Shown here: positions 31,515-41,186 of the stretch, in pieces
Numbering within the stretch: position 1 is the first letter of the stretch
How the letters are laid out: each line of letters starts with the position of its first letter
Assembly (NCBI GenBank): GCA_964531715.1
Contig: CAZHEE010000002.1
Span: 1 to 64,000, forward strand
Reading direction: 5' to 3'
DNA length: 64,000 nt
DNA from: UBA1664 sp964531715
GTDB lineage: Bacteria > Pseudomonadota > Alphaproteobacteria > Micavibrionales > UBA1664
Notes under the pieces: generated by a model
What the model was told of the DNA's origin: nothing
What the model saw: the letters and a program-made list of their open reading frames with translations, nothing else
Database searches by the model: none
Translations under genes and position numbers: made by a program

Positions 31515-32750
31515 ATGGCTCAAAAGCGATTTATCACAATTTATAATTATGGCGGCGGAATAAGGGGCATTATTCCGGCAGTCATTATGGCGGAGATTGA
31601 AAGCCGTACGGGACTGCGCATGGCGCAAATGGCGGATATGTTTACCGGCCCTTCAACAGGTTCAATCCTTAATGCCGCCCTCACACGACCCCATCGCCGC
31701 AGACCCGGCATTTCACAATATAAAGCGCGGCACATGGTGCGTTTTTATGAACGGGAAGGGCGTAATATCTTCCCAATTGACCGTTTTCGAGATTTTCGCG
31801 GGCTGATTCACGACTTCAACAATCGCACAATGAAGATCGGAACACTCTCAAAGCTGTTTCGTCACGGACATTATCATCCGCATAATTTATCGGATGCGCT
31901 TTATCGCTTGCTGGGTGATGCGAAGCTAGAAGATGCCATAGCCTCCATTATCGTGCCGACCTATAACATCGCGGGAACGGCGTTGGAAGTAATGGAGGAA
32001 CAAGGCGAGGATGAAGACTCCCCTGCCCCGACCATTAATAATTTTTATGATCATGGCGGGCGCGCCGTATGGATCCGCCACCTGATAGGCCATGCCCATA
32101 ACCCGAAAAATCATCAAACAATTGATGTCCGCATGTATGATGCCATTATGGCCAGTTGCGCCGCGCCGACCTATTTCCCTTGTCATGAATTCTCGGCCTT
32201 TGACCCGAATAATGATGTATTGCGAAGCTATCACGCCATTGACGGTTCAATTTTTGATAATCCGTGTGTTAGCTATCACGGCGCAATCCGACCGCATGTG
32301 CCGAAAAACCAGACACTCACCATGCTTGCCTTCGGCACAGGATACACGCATAAATCCATGACGAAGGAAGAATGGAACAGATTTGGCGCACTCGGTGTGG
32401 TTGACCCTGTCAATGATTACCCACTGATTAACATTTTCTTTCATGCATCCGAAAGTGCGCTCATGCAGGCCTTTTCTGAGGAGCTTGGTGAGGAAAACCT
32501 CTATATTTTCAATAAGTCCATGTATGATGACATGAATATTGACAGCGGCCTGCCTTCAACACAGATTGATGATGCCACACCTGAAAACATTGAGAAACTC
32601 AAATGGTTTGCACTTGCCATTATGGAGGAAAATGAAAAGGAACTTCATGAGGTTTGCGAGATGCTGGTTCAAAATTATGATGCGAAGAAAAAGACTGCCA
32701 AGGATGACGGTATATTTGATATTTTAAGGCGCAGCCTGTTCAGCGATTAA
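31515..32750 (+). CDS. Patatin-like phospholipase
   Basis: Acyl hydrolase of the patatin family. The 411 residues start directly with the oxyanion motif YGGGIRGIIPAV (13-18), the nucleophile motif GPSTG (S47) and the catalytic Asp in HAIDGSIFDNP near 250. A hydrophobic signal peptide is absent, so it is likely cytosolic or injected. The GGGIRG-x-PA pattern is like that of bacterial CapV-type and VipD-type patatins, but no cyclic-nucleotide synthase or other defence gene lies nearby. An alpha/beta-hydrolase gene follows in the same direction. Confidence 0.88.
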   Translation: MAQKRFITIYNYGGGIRGIIPAVIMAEIESRTGLRMAQMADMFTGPSTGSILNAALTRPHRRRPGISQYKARHMVRFYEREGRNIFPIDRFRDFRGLIHDFNNRTMKIGTLSKLFRHGHYHPHNLSDALYRLLGDAKLEDAIASIIVPTYNIAGTALEVMEEQGEDEDSPAPTINNFYDHGGRAVWIRHLIGHAHNPKNHQTIDVRMYDAIMASCAAPTYFPCHEFSAFDPNNDVLRSYHAIDGSIFDNPCVSYHGAIRPHVPKNQTLTMLAFGTGYTHKSMTKEEWNRFGALGVVDPVNDYPLINIFFHASESALMQAFSEELGEENLYIFNKSMYDDMNIDSGLPSTQIDDATPENIEKLKWFALAIMEENEKELHEVCEMLVQNYDAKKKTAKDDGIFDILRRSLFSD

Positions 32751-32837
32751 TCCACAGTTTTTATGCATAGCATCATGAAAAAGGGTGGTAAAAACACCTC
32801 GAATCTCCTATTTTCAAATAAAAAAAGGGAGATGGTA

Positions 32838-33929
32838 ATGGGTTACGAGCGCCTTAGGTTGAAAGCGGATGAAAGCTTTCTTGTTCCATGGCCTCAGCGA
32901 TTAGATAATGCTTATATTACTCTTATAGATGCGCCTGTACCAAAGCCTGATTATTATGATGAAATTGCTTCACAACTCAAAAAAGTTGAAGTAGACACAG
33001 GTATATTCAAATATAAATATTATGTTTTCGGTAATCCACGAACGGCGAGGAAAACTCATTATATCGTTGGCGGGCGACGAAGTCTTGCCAGGGGAAATGT
33101 AGATGTATTTAAGGCCGCTTCCGATTGCAATGAAGCGGTCATTTTTTTACAACTAAAAAACGTAAAGAAAGCTGACTATTTAGACCGACAAAGAGATATT
33201 GTTGCGCATTTTCTTGCTAATTTACCGTATAAAGCAGAAACACAAAGGTGGCGTAGACATCTATATGGACATTCAACAGGTGCATGGGCAATTGTAGATA
33301 ATTTACATACTGATTTTGATGGCGTAATACCCTATCAATTTAACCGTATAAAAAATCTCAATGCTTTTTTTAAAGCGCCTATCGATAACAGCCCAACTCT
33401 GGCTCAAGTCTATAATTGGTATTCTGTAATCTATGCAGATTATAGCTATGGCGACACACTGCCTGATAGAATTTATGGAACAATAGATAAATTATGGGGC
33501 GAAGAGTTAATGTATGCGCCCAAAAGACCAAATAAAGTTAATCGGGCAAAGCATCGCGAAAACGCCTATATGCGTCCAGAAATACAAAAGCGTACCGCTA
33601 AACTTTTGGAAACGCCTTTTCCCCAAGCAATCAGAGAGGCAGATAATATTAAATTCTTTCATGGTGAATGGGATCGCGTTGCATGTATTAATGAAGCAGA
33701 CAAGATAGCACAACATATGGATGCGCCTTTTATTGTTATGCCTAAAACTTTTCATACACCCTACACCCAACAGCGACTTATAATTTTATTTACTGAAATA
33801 GAGCGGGCAATTTGTATTACTGATTTACAACAACCAACGCCGAGCAGGCTTTTCGAATCCGCCGGCAGGCGTCTTCCAGATTTGCATTTGACGTGGCGTA
33901 GCTTACCCGAAAGTAAGGCGACAGACTAA
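32838..33929 (+). CDS. Alpha/beta-hydrolase-fold protein running antisense into aspC
   Basis: I do not recognise a named family. The product shows the nucleophile elbow YGHSTGAWAI, an acid in HGEWDRVACINEAD and a histidine in PKTFHTPYTQ, the order of an alpha/beta hydrolase. There is no signal peptide. The start at 32838 (MGYERLRLKA) is taken because AGGGAGA lies just upstream; the in-frame ATG at 32763 has no ribosome site. Composition is AT-rich. Its last 37 codons (33817-33929) are antisense to the 3' end of aspC. The tail from about SRLFESAGRR is probably non-native, from the loss of an earlier stop codon. Confidence 0.65.
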   Translation: MGYERLRLKADESFLVPWPQRLDNAYITLIDAPVPKPDYYDEIASQLKKVEVDTGIFKYKYYVFGNPRTARKTHYIVGGRRSLARGNVDVFKAASDCNEAVIFLQLKNVKKADYLDRQRDIVAHFLANLPYKAETQRWRRHLYGHSTGAWAIVDNLHTDFDGVIPYQFNRIKNLNAFFKAPIDNSPTLAQVYNWYSVIYADYSYGDTLPDRIYGTIDKLWGEELMYAPKRPNKVNRAKHRENAYMRPEIQKRTAKLLETPFPQAIREADNIKFFHGEWDRVACINEADKIAQHMDAPFIVMPKTFHTPYTQQRLIILFTEIERAICITDLQQPTPSRLFESAGRRLPDLHLTWRSLPESKATD

Positions 33930-35031
33930 ACGCCGCCCCGTGGACTGCGGCAACGCCCGCATACTCCAGCAAATACGTAACGAAATCCTCATCACTTTCG
34001 AGTATTTTGCCTTCCGGTGTTGTTTTCCCCATACATCCCGCGCATGAGGCATAAATATAAAATGCCCCTTCAGGTGTGTGGCACGATATCCCTTCTGCCT
34101 CATTCAGCATTTTTACAACCAAATCACGGCGCTCTTTAAACACATTATTCCGCTCTTGCAAAAAAGATTGATCGCCATTGAGTGCGGTTTCCGCCGCGGC
34201 CTGGGAAATCGAGCTGGGGTTCGAGGTTGATTGCGATTGAATCTTTCGCATCGCTTTAATCAACTCGGCAGGCCCGCCGGCATAACCAATACGCCATCCC
34301 GTCATGGCATAGGATTTTGACACACCGTTACATGTCAATGTACGGTCAAAAAGCTTCGGCTCTACTTGCGCAGGCGTACAAAATTCAAATCCGTCATAAA
34401 CCAGATGTTCATACATATCATCCGTCATGATATAGACATGCGGAATATCGAGCAGAACGTCTGTCAAAGCCTTCATCTCATCCCAATTATAGGCCGAGCC
34501 TGTCGGATTGGACGGAGAATTGAGAATAACCCATTTCGTTTTATCGGTAATCGCCGCCCTTAAATCCTCGGGTTTAAGCTTAAAATCATTATCCGCCGAA
34601 CATTCCACGATAATAGGATTCCCCTCGGCAAGAAGTGTCATATCAGGGTAGGACACCCAATAAGGCGCAGGGATAATCACCTCATCACCCGGATTAACCG
34701 ATGCCATCAACGCGTTATATAGCACTTGCTTCCCGCCAGTACCGACCGTGATTTGATCACGGCTATAGGTGAGGTCATTATCGCGTTTAAACTTTGCAAT
34801 GATAGCGTCTTTTAATTCAGTCGTTCCATCGACGGCGGTGTATTTCGTTTTTCCCGCATCTATTGCCGCCTTCGCGCCGTCTTTGACTAACTCAGGTGTG
34901 TCAAAGTCAGGCTCCCCCGCGCCAAGGCCGATAATATCTTTGCCTTGGGCTTTTAACTCCGCCGCCTTTGATGATACGGCAAGCGTTGGAGAGGGTTTAA
35001 TGCGGGATAGGCGATCAGCGACAAGAGGCAT
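33817..35031 (-). CDS. aspC: Aspartate aminotransferase (class I/II, AspC-type)
   Basis: PLP-dependent transaminase exchanging amino groups between aspartate and 2-oxoglutarate. The 404 residues carry GLGAGEPDFDTPELVKDGAK near 36, NSPSNPTGSAYNWDEM near 175, the PLP lysine in CNGVSKSYAMTGWRIGYAGG near 236, and FRVSYATSNANLEDACRRI near the end, all typical of alphaproteobacterial AspC. The first 14 codons occur a second time, without the rest, at 876-916. The 3' end overlaps the convergent hydrolase gene by 113 bases. The substrate (aspartate or aspartate/prephenate) cannot be fixed by sequence alone. Confidence 0.95.
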   Translation of the reverse strand: MPLVADRLSRIKPSPTLAVSSKAAELKAQGKDIIGLGAGEPDFDTPELVKDGAKAAIDAGKTKYTAVDGTTELKDAIIAKFKRDNDLTYSRDQITVGTGGKQVLYNALMASVNPGDEVIIPAPYWVSYPDMTLLAEGNPIIVECSADNDFKLKPEDLRAAITDKTKWVILNSPSNPTGSAYNWDEMKALTDVLLDIPHVYIMTDDMYEHLVYDGFEFCTPAQVEPKLFDRTLTCNGVSKSYAMTGWRIGYAGGPAELIKAMRKIQSQSTSNPSSISQAAAETALNGDQSFLQERNNVFKERRDLVVKMLNEAEGISCHTPEGAFYIYASCAGCMGKTTPEGKILESDEDFVTYLLEYAGVAAVHGAAFSLSPYFRVSYATSNANLEDACRRIRKACSALVVVNQ

Positions 35032-35228
35032 AGGGAGAACTTTTTAAATTTAATCTAACTTTTTACTAAAATAATATAGTCAAAGAATAACCTGCTACTA
35101 AGTACAAAAAATAACTAAATTGTATTTTTAAATAAATTTAATCTCATTCGCTGTTATACAATCTTATATCTATGATTAATATAACAACGAATAAAATATG
35201 ACAGTACTTAATTAATAATAAGAAAAAA

Positions 35229-35639
35229 TTAAGCGGCTTTTTTTGCCTTTTTGGCTGTCTTTTGCATCGCTGTATTTACCTGATCATTAATCGGTGTCAA
35301 CGCATCCATATAAACCTTGATAGTTTTTTCAGAAATTTCTGTCGCACCTGACATAGCTTGCTCCATTGATTGCTGAGCGACGCGCGTGCTTGTTTCCGTC
35401 ATATCATTCAATGTTTTACATGCCATAAATTCCTTGACCGCTTCGGCCTGAGTCTCGCGCATTTTATTGCCGTAAGAAGACCAGCTCTTATACATATCTG
35501 ACATGCCTTCCATCATTATATTTGTGGATTGCATCCATGCCTCAAAGCCATTTTTGCTAAATTCCGCAAATTCTTCTGCCTGCTGCGTTGTTGCCTGCGC
35601 CATTTTGTTCATTTGATCTTGTGAAAATGTATCTTTCAT
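35229..35639 (-). CDS. Phasin-family protein
   Basis: Small protein that coats polyhydroxyalkanoate granules. The 136 residues are helical and polar, with the phasin pattern EFAEFSKNGFEAWMQSTNIM in the first half and NDMTETSTRVAQQSMEQAM in the second. The tail MQKTAKKAKKAA is Lys/Ala-rich. An intracellular PHA depolymerase gene at 38.2 kb supports a role in PHA storage, although no polymerase gene is in the window. The 197-bp gap to aspC and the 164-bp gap to the carboxypeptidase gene hold no other gene. Confidence 0.85.
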   Translation of the reverse strand: MKDTFSQDQMNKMAQATTQQAEEFAEFSKNGFEAWMQSTNIMMEGMSDMYKSWSSYGNKMRETQAEAVKEFMACKTLNDMTETSTRVAQQSMEQAMSGATEISEKTIKVYMDALTPINDQVNTAMQKTAKKAKKAA

Positions 35640-35803
35640 GATTAATTATGCCCCTCTATTATTATTATTGCATTGCACAACGACTATATCATGCGATTTT
35701 TCAAATCGTCAAGCCCAAGTCATATTTTATACAAATGTATTTCTTTGTAAATTTCATCTGAGAGATTAGACTTTAAAAAAGGAATGCCCTATAATTATTT
35801 GAT

Positions 35804-37150
35804 ATGAAAGTTCTTTATCTGACATTATTTTTGGCTTTAGTGGCAATTATAACCGCTTCATTCCCTGCGCAAAGCCATGCCAATGCCAAATATGCCTCAA
35901 TCGTTGTGGATGCAGAAACAGGGAAGGTTTTGCGTTCCCGTAATGCGAATAAATCCCTCTATCCCGCTTCTTTAACCAAGATTATGACGTTATATATGGC
36001 GTTTGATGCGTTAAGTCGTGGCCAGATTCGTTTGAATGAGCGCATAACCGTGTCCAAACGTGCGGCAAGTATGGTGCCAAGCAAACTTCACTTACCTGTT
36101 GGCTCTTCAATAAAAGTTGAGGATGCAATTTACGCGCTTGTGACAAAGTCCGCGAATGATGTTGCGGTGGCTTTGGCAGAACATATTGCGGGGAGCGAAT
36201 GGGCGTTTGCGAATCGCATGACTGCAAAGGCGCGATCGCTCGGCATGAAAAATACGACATTCAAAAATGCTTCCGGTCTGCCGAATAATCAGCAAAAAAG
36301 TACGGCGCGTGATATGGCGATTTTAGCGCGCGCGTTGATTTATAATCACCCGCAATATTATCATTATTTTTCAACGAAGAATTTCAAGTATCGCGGCGCC
36401 AATTACCGCAATCATAACAAATTACTGAGCAGTTATAAGGGTATGGACGGCATTAAAACCGGCTATATTCATGCATCTGGCTTTAATCTGGTTGCCTCTG
36501 CGGTTCAGAATAACCGCCGCATTGTTGGCGTTGTTTTCGGCGGGCGGTCATCTTCAACGCGAAACTCACACATGTCAAAAATTCTGGATGAAGGGTTTGT
36601 CCTTGCCCGTAATTTGCCCCCTACCCGTTTGGCGGCGGCGCGACTACCCAAGCCTGCAAAGAAGCCTGATGTGATGCAGGTGGTTTATGCCTCTCTTAAC
36701 GGGACGGCCTTGGCGGCAGGACGTGACAATGCGAATTACAGTAATGATAACAACAGCACGCGGATTGATGAGATGCTGGGTCAAGGTGATATTGACCCGA
36801 GCGCCGCGCAACGTCTCGAAACAGGTCTAATGGCAATCGCCGCGCATACGGGCTTGCAAAAAGGAATTAACGGTGTCGGAAAATTTGGGGATACACAACA
36901 AAAAGTTGCGAAAAAATCAGACTGGGCGATACAAATCGGGGCATATTCTTCACGCGATTTTGCAGGGCAGGCCATACAGGTTGCTTCAAAATCCTTACCG
37001 CCGGAGCTTCGTCCTGATATCAAGGCAACCGCCCTCCCCCTCACAACAGGCAGTCGCACCATTTATCGCGCACGGATGGAAGGCTTTAACGAAGCGACCG
37101 CTAAAAAAGCTTGCGCCTATATTCGCAACTGTATGATTATCGCGCCTTGA
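35804..37150 (+). CDS. D-alanyl-D-alanine carboxypeptidase with SPOR domain
   Basis: Penicillin-binding protein of the S11 family that trims the terminal D-Ala from peptidoglycan side chains. The signal peptide (about 1-26, ending SHA) is followed by the active-site serine motif SLTK (S56-K59), the SAND motif near 118 and GIKTG near 215. The C-terminal part (about 370-448: SDWAIQIGAYSSRDFAGQA) is a SPOR domain, which binds denuded glycan at the septum. This fusion, common in alphaproteobacteria, places the enzyme at division sites. Confidence 0.93.
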   Translation: MKVLYLTLFLALVAIITASFPAQSHANAKYASIVVDAETGKVLRSRNANKSLYPASLTKIMTLYMAFDALSRGQIRLNERITVSKRAASMVPSKLHLPVGSSIKVEDAIYALVTKSANDVAVALAEHIAGSEWAFANRMTAKARSLGMKNTTFKNASGLPNNQQKSTARDMAILARALIYNHPQYYHYFSTKNFKYRGANYRNHNKLLSSYKGMDGIKTGYIHASGFNLVASAVQNNRRIVGVVFGGRSSSTRNSHMSKILDEGFVLARNLPPTRLAAARLPKPAKKPDVMQVVYASLNGTALAAGRDNANYSNDNNSTRIDEMLGQGDIDPSAAQRLETGLMAIAAHTGLQKGINGVGKFGDTQQKVAKKSDWAIQIGAYSSRDFAGQAIQVASKSLPPELRPDIKATALPLTTGSRTIYRARMEGFNEATAKKACAYIRNCMIIAP

Positions 37151-37152
37151 TT

Positions 37153-38118
37153 TTAAATGAAATAGATAATCATTATAAAAGTTGTGACCAAATAAATTGC
37201 AACTATATAATGAATACTTAAGCGAATAATATCCCTATGTTTTAATTGAGCGGTTGCATCTTTAGGACCAACCCATGGTCGTTTGAGGGATACACCCATT
37301 CTATTTTGACCGCTCCCATCTAAGATTATATTCTGCGCATAAGCCATTGTTTGATAAATATTTTTTAGAGATAGATTTCGAACGGCTTTTAATGGCTTAC
37401 CCCCTGATGTAAAAATTGCGGCAAGTGTAATGATTAAACCTGATACAAGATTAACTGGTGCAGATAATAATTTCCCTAGCCACAATACAGGTTTAAAGAA
37501 AGCCCCCTCCTCGCCTCTATTTATTGTGACAAATAGTATGATGGCCGCATAGAGCGTGACGCATATGACCCCGCCTAAAAAATAGAATAAAAGTGGGCCA
37601 ATGAACCATGCGCTCAATGATAAAACCAAGGCATGGGCGGCGGCTCGGCGGAGGGAGTACTGATCAGATATAATGAGATTTTCATTCACGCTATTTGCCA
37701 AATGCTTGTAAGTTCCCTTATCAACATTGCCTTTTGAAACTTGCCATGCCATGCGAATACAAAGCAAGGGCGAGATAAATAAGCAGAGAATGACGATATC
37801 AATATACGCACCGGCACCCATTATGACGAGCGCATTTTCGATTCCGATACCGATTAAAATAATTGTACCTAAAACTATAAAAAAAGTTACCAATCCCCTG
37901 ATAAATAGTATTTTATCACTTCTGTCAGCACGATTAAGGCGATCAACCAATCCGATTAACAGCGGTTTGATAATTTGAATCATTAACGGTTGCGGCGCGA
38001 TGGCTTTTGAAGATAGTTTCCCGATTATTATGAGCAGAATATGCAGGATGCTCATAAGGATCACTGCAATTAACGCATCATCAGCACGCATTGAAAAACC
38101 GTTCAGAATATAATTCAT
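37153..38118 (-). CDS. Polytopic membrane protein, CobD/CbiB-like
   Basis: The 321 residues have several hydrophobic segments. The pattern VDRLNRADRSDKILFIRG near 57 resembles the ERRLNRPxRSxxxRRxRG motif of CobD/CbiB, the adenosylcobinamide-phosphate synthase. The later NENLIISDQYSLRRAAAHAL looks like a weakened version of the CobD block that carries EN..D and an Ala-rich helix. Conserved acidic residues of the enzyme seem to be missing. It may be a divergent or inactivated CobD relative. It converges on the carboxypeptidase gene with 2 bases between stops. No other cobalamin genes are in the window. Confidence 0.5.
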   Translation of the reverse strand: MNYILNGFSMRADDALIAVILMSILHILLIIIGKLSSKAIAPQPLMIQIIKPLLIGLVDRLNRADRSDKILFIRGLVTFFIVLGTIILIGIGIENALVIMGAGAYIDIVILCLFISPLLCIRMAWQVSKGNVDKGTYKHLANSVNENLIISDQYSLRRAAAHALVLSLSAWFIGPLLFYFLGGVICVTLYAAIILFVTINRGEEGAFFKPVLWLGKLLSAPVNLVSGLIITLAAIFTSGGKPLKAVRNLSLKNIYQTMAYAQNIILDGSGQNRMGVSLKRPWVGPKDATAQLKHRDIIRLSIHYIVAIYLVTTFIMIIYFI

Positions 38119-38227
38119 GAACTTAACATGGCATTCGGCTGTATTTTTGTAAAGAATATGAAAGATTTAATCGCATTTTTCATCTATACTGCATTGCAAT
38201 GACTTTATAAGGGGAGACATTAACAGC

Positions 38228-39523
38228 ATGCTTTATCAACTTTACGATGCGTGGCACGCATCAATCGCACCCGCAAGATTTATGGCTGAGGCCTCAAAGG
38301 CCGCACTGACCAATCCGCTTTCACCGCTTTCTTATATGCCGAGCGCCAGAAGCCTTGCGGCAGGGGCTGAATTGTTCGAGCGTACAACGCGCAAATTTGC
38401 AAAGCCGGCCTTCGGATTGGACACTTGCGAAATTGATGGTAAAATTGTGAAAGTCACCGAACAAACGATCAGTGATAAGCCCTTCTGCACTCTGACCCGG
38501 TTCAAGCGTGAGACGAAGCGCAATGACCCTAAAGTCCTCATCGTTGCCCCGTTATCAGGGCATTTCGCAACGCTTTTACGTGGTACGGTTGAGGCATTAC
38601 TGCCTGCCCATGATGTTTATATCACGGAATGGGTTGATGCGCGGCTTGTGCCGCTGTCGGACGGGCGGTTTAATCTTGATGATTATGTCGCCTATATTAT
38701 GGATTTTTGTAAGGCTTTGGGGGAAGATACGCATGTGATTGCGGTGTGCCAACCTGCCGTACCTGTCTTTATCGCGGCGGCCTTAATGAATGCACAAGAT
38801 GTTAAGCATGCCCCGAAATCAATGACCCTCATGGGTGGCCCGATTGACCCGCGCGTGTCAAAAACGGCAGTGACTGAGCTGGCAGAGCAACGCCCGATCA
38901 GCTGGTTCGAGCGGACGGTGATTTCATCCGTGCCATTTTACTATCCGGGTGCAGGGCGGCAAGTCTACCCCGGCTTTATGCAACTTTCAGGATTCATGTC
39001 AATGAATCTGGATCGCCATGTCGGTTCTCACCTCAAATTTTTTCAGCATCTGATCCAAGGTGATGGCGAGGATGCTGAGAAGCACCGTAAGTTTTACGAC
39101 GAATATCTGGCTGTCATGGATATGACGGCAGAATTCTACCTGCAAACGGTTGAAATGGTGTTTCAAAAACATCTCTTGCCGCAAGGTCTCATGAAATGGA
39201 AAGACCCTGAAAACGGGAAGCTCCATGATGTTGATGCATCCAAAATTACGCAAACCGCGCTCCTTACAGTTGAGGGAGAGCTGGATGATATTTCAGCCAC
39301 GGGTCAAACGACTGCGGCGCATGGGTTATGCTTAAACTTGGCGGCGAAGAAGCAATATCATCATACGCAAAAAGGTGTTGGACATTACGGTATTTTTAAC
39401 GGCAGCAGATGGCGAAGCGATATTATGCCACGTGTTGCGAAGTTCATTCGCCTGAATGATGAGAATAAATATAGCGCAACGGATGTCTTACAAAAACCTG
39501 ACCTATGGAAAGATAAGTCGTAG
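38228..39523 (+). CDS. phaZ: Intracellular polyhydroxyalkanoate depolymerase
   Basis: Degrades stored short-chain PHA granules. The 431 residues have no signal peptide. The nucleophile motif HVIAVCQPAVPVF contains C174, matching the catalytic cysteine of Ralstonia-type PhaZ1. SLMGGPID-like text appears as TLMGGPIDPRVSKTAV, and the C-terminal HYGIFNGSRWR holds the expected His. Upstream is AGGGGAGACA. The phasin gene at 35.2 kb belongs to the same storage system. A repeat-rich stretch follows downstream. Confidence 0.92.
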   Translation: MLYQLYDAWHASIAPARFMAEASKAALTNPLSPLSYMPSARSLAAGAELFERTTRKFAKPAFGLDTCEIDGKIVKVTEQTISDKPFCTLTRFKRETKRNDPKVLIVAPLSGHFATLLRGTVEALLPAHDVYITEWVDARLVPLSDGRFNLDDYVAYIMDFCKALGEDTHVIAVCQPAVPVFIAAALMNAQDVKHAPKSMTLMGGPIDPRVSKTAVTELAEQRPISWFERTVISSVPFYYPGAGRQVYPGFMQLSGFMSMNLDRHVGSHLKFFQHLIQGDGEDAEKHRKFYDEYLAVMDMTAEFYLQTVEMVFQKHLLPQGLMKWKDPENGKLHDVDASKITQTALLTVEGELDDISATGQTTAAHGLCLNLAAKKQYHHTQKGVGHYGIFNGSRWRSDIMPRVAKFIRLNDENKYSATDVLQKPDLWKDKS

Positions 39524-39947
39524 CGTTATTATGTGTTAAAAACCGGTTATTATGAGTAAGCAACACGACCGCGGCAGTTCATAAAAATTCAGATTTACCA
39601 CGAAGAACACAGAGAACACTGAGATTTCTTTGTTTAAAAAATAGTTGTCATCCCGAGTGAAGCGAAGCGCAATCGAGGGATCTGATTTCTTGCATCAGAT
39701 CCCTCCGCTCATTTCATTAGGTCGAGATGACATATATAAAACTCTTCTTACTCTTAAACTCTGCGGTTAAAAAAATAACTGGTTTGCAGGAACAAATCCT
39801 GTAATGACGTGTTGTTAAAATCCGTGTTTATTTGTGTTCATCCGTGGTAAAAAACAACGACTATGTATAGATTGCCGCGGTTGTGTTACTCCCTCGCAAT
39901 CACTATATTATAGATTTTTTTCATCAATATTTCTGCTACATTTAATC
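39524..39947. repeat. Repeat-rich intergenic region
   Basis: No gene is seen. It contains a decayed GCGACCGCGGCAATCC-type fragment at 39561-39583, an ACCACGAAGAACACAGAG unit at 39596-39625, and a full GTCATCCCGAG...GTCGAGATGAC palindrome at 39647-39731 with the arms GGGATCTGATTTC and GAAATGAGCGGAGGG-like. Further repeat pieces lie at 39783-39809 and 39841-39905. The mixture shows several families accumulating at one site. Confidence 0.75.
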
Positions 39948-40619
39948 ATGATTTATCGTCATATTTCACCACGAGCGCGGAAGCTCTCACTCCGCGTTGA
40001 TTACAAGGCAGGACATATTCGCCTGACAACGCCGCCAAATGCGAAGCAGGAACATATTCATCGTTTTCTTGAACGTAGTGAAGGCTGGATAAGACAAAGA
40101 GAGGAGAGCCTTCAGCCGAAAGTGATGATTAAAGACGGCGCATCTATTCCCTTCAAAGGTACGAACCACGTTATAAAAATCGGTCATCATTTAAAACGCT
40201 CAACTGATATTTCAATCATTATGGAAGGTGAGCAGAATGTGATTAACATCAAAACCTCTCGCGCTGACCCGACAACAAATTTAAAACGATGGATGATTGA
40301 TCAAGCGGGCGTAGAGATAGAAAAGCTCTGTACTGAAAAAAGTGCTATTTTAAAGAAAAAATTTAAAAGTATTGCATTAAGAGATACTGTCTCACGATGG
40401 GGGAGCTGCTCCAGCGATAAGCGTTTAATGTTCTCATGGCGGTTAATGATGGCGCCGCCTAATGTTCTTGACTATGTTGTTGCGCATGAGGTCTCGCATC
40501 TCAAACATATGGATCATTCCAAAAAATTCTGGCGGCTATGCTATGATTTATCGGATAATCCCGAAGAAGCCCGCGCTTGGTTAAAAAATGAGGGGAACGG
40601 TCTTTTCAGGTATTTTTAA
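39948..40619 (+). CDS. YgjP-type zinc metallopeptidase (DUF45, M48-related)
   Basis: Small metallopeptidase of the UTP-pyrophosphatase/YgjP group. From MIYRHISPRARKLSLRVD (39948) there are 223 residues. The signature RWGSCSSDKRLMFSWRLMMA is followed by the zinc motif VVAHEVSHLKHMDHS, in which the two histidines of HEVSH bind zinc. The longer open frame upstream is repeat sequence and is rejected. The physiological substrate is not known. It overlaps the convergent ruvX by 14 bases. Confidence 0.88.
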   Translation: MIYRHISPRARKLSLRVDYKAGHIRLTTPPNAKQEHIHRFLERSEGWIRQREESLQPKVMIKDGASIPFKGTNHVIKIGHHLKRSTDISIIMEGEQNVINIKTSRADPTTNLKRWMIDQAGVEIEKLCTEKSAILKKKFKSIALRDTVSRWGSCSSDKRLMFSWRLMMAPPNVLDYVVAHEVSHLKHMDHSKKFWRLCYDLSDNPEEARAWLKNEGNGLFRYF

Positions 40620-41073
40620 CCCAATATAACGCCTCATCCAAAATCACTTTTGCGGCGAGGGAGTCTTTATAATTTTTACGTTTCGCTTTTGTCTGGCTTT
40701 TATCGTTATCCAGAAAACTATCCACATTTTGTGTGGATAAGCGCTCGTCATAAAAGAAGAACGGCATGTCAGGCCATGCTTGCTCCATCACATTCACAAA
40801 ATCAATGACCGATTGGCATCGCGTCCCTTTACTCCCGTCCATATTAAGCGGATAGCCAAGGATAACTGCTTTGATAGCCATATCCTGAAAAATTCTATCC
40901 AGAATAATTTGATCATCCTTCCATTTTTTTCGATGAAGTGTTTGCAGAGGGGTGACAATTTCCTGCGCCTCATCCGATAGTGCAAGCCCGAGTGTCTTAC
41001 GCCCATGATCCATACCCAGAACCCGACCTGAATTGACCCATTTTTCGGGTTTGTGTTTCAAATGATACGCCAT
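40606..41073 (-). CDS. ruvX: Holliday junction resolvase-like YqgF/RuvX
   Basis: RNase H-fold nuclease; in E. coli it processes pre-16S rRNA. The 155 residues have the N-terminal metal motif LGMDHGRKTLGLALSDE, the central block ILGYPLNMDGSKGTRCQSV and the C-terminal FFYDERLSTQNVDSFL with the catalytic acids. The stop overlaps the YgjP gene by 14 bases. It is divergent from gatC across a gap filled by an ACCACGAATG palindromic repeat. Confidence 0.93.
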   Translation of the reverse strand: MAYHLKHKPEKWVNSGRVLGMDHGRKTLGLALSDEAQEIVTPLQTLHRKKWKDDQIILDRIFQDMAIKAVILGYPLNMDGSKGTRCQSVIDFVNVMEQAWPDMPFFFYDERLSTQNVDSFLDNDKSQTKAKRKNYKDSLAAKVILDEALYWVKNT

Positions 41074-41095
41074 TACTAACTTTTATAGAAAATTA

Positions 41096-41164
41096 ACCAC
41101 GAATGCACACAAATAAACACAAATTACTCTTTTTTATTTGCGTCAATTCGTGTTTATTAGTGGT
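41096..41164. repeat. Palindromic repeat ACCACGAATGC...TTAGTGGT
   Basis: ACCACGAATGCACACAAATA pairs with the region ATTTGCGTCAATTCGTG and TTATTAGTGGT. It belongs to the ACCACNGAG-like group of dispersed repeats. It lies in the 113-bp gap between the divergent ruvX and gatC genes, where promoters should be. Confidence 0.7.
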
Positions 41165-41186
41165 TTAAATTTAAGGAAAAATAATA

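Noticed and set aside
31515..33929. Patatin-like phospholipase and hydrolase as a CBASS-type defence module
   Set aside because: No cyclic-nucleotide synthase, ubiquitin-like or other signalling gene lies nearby; the neighbours are a ligase and aspC.
39834..39947. Longer YgjP-type peptidase starting at 39834
   Set aside because: The extra residues are encoded by degraded repeats; the family N-terminus begins at MIYRHISPRA.
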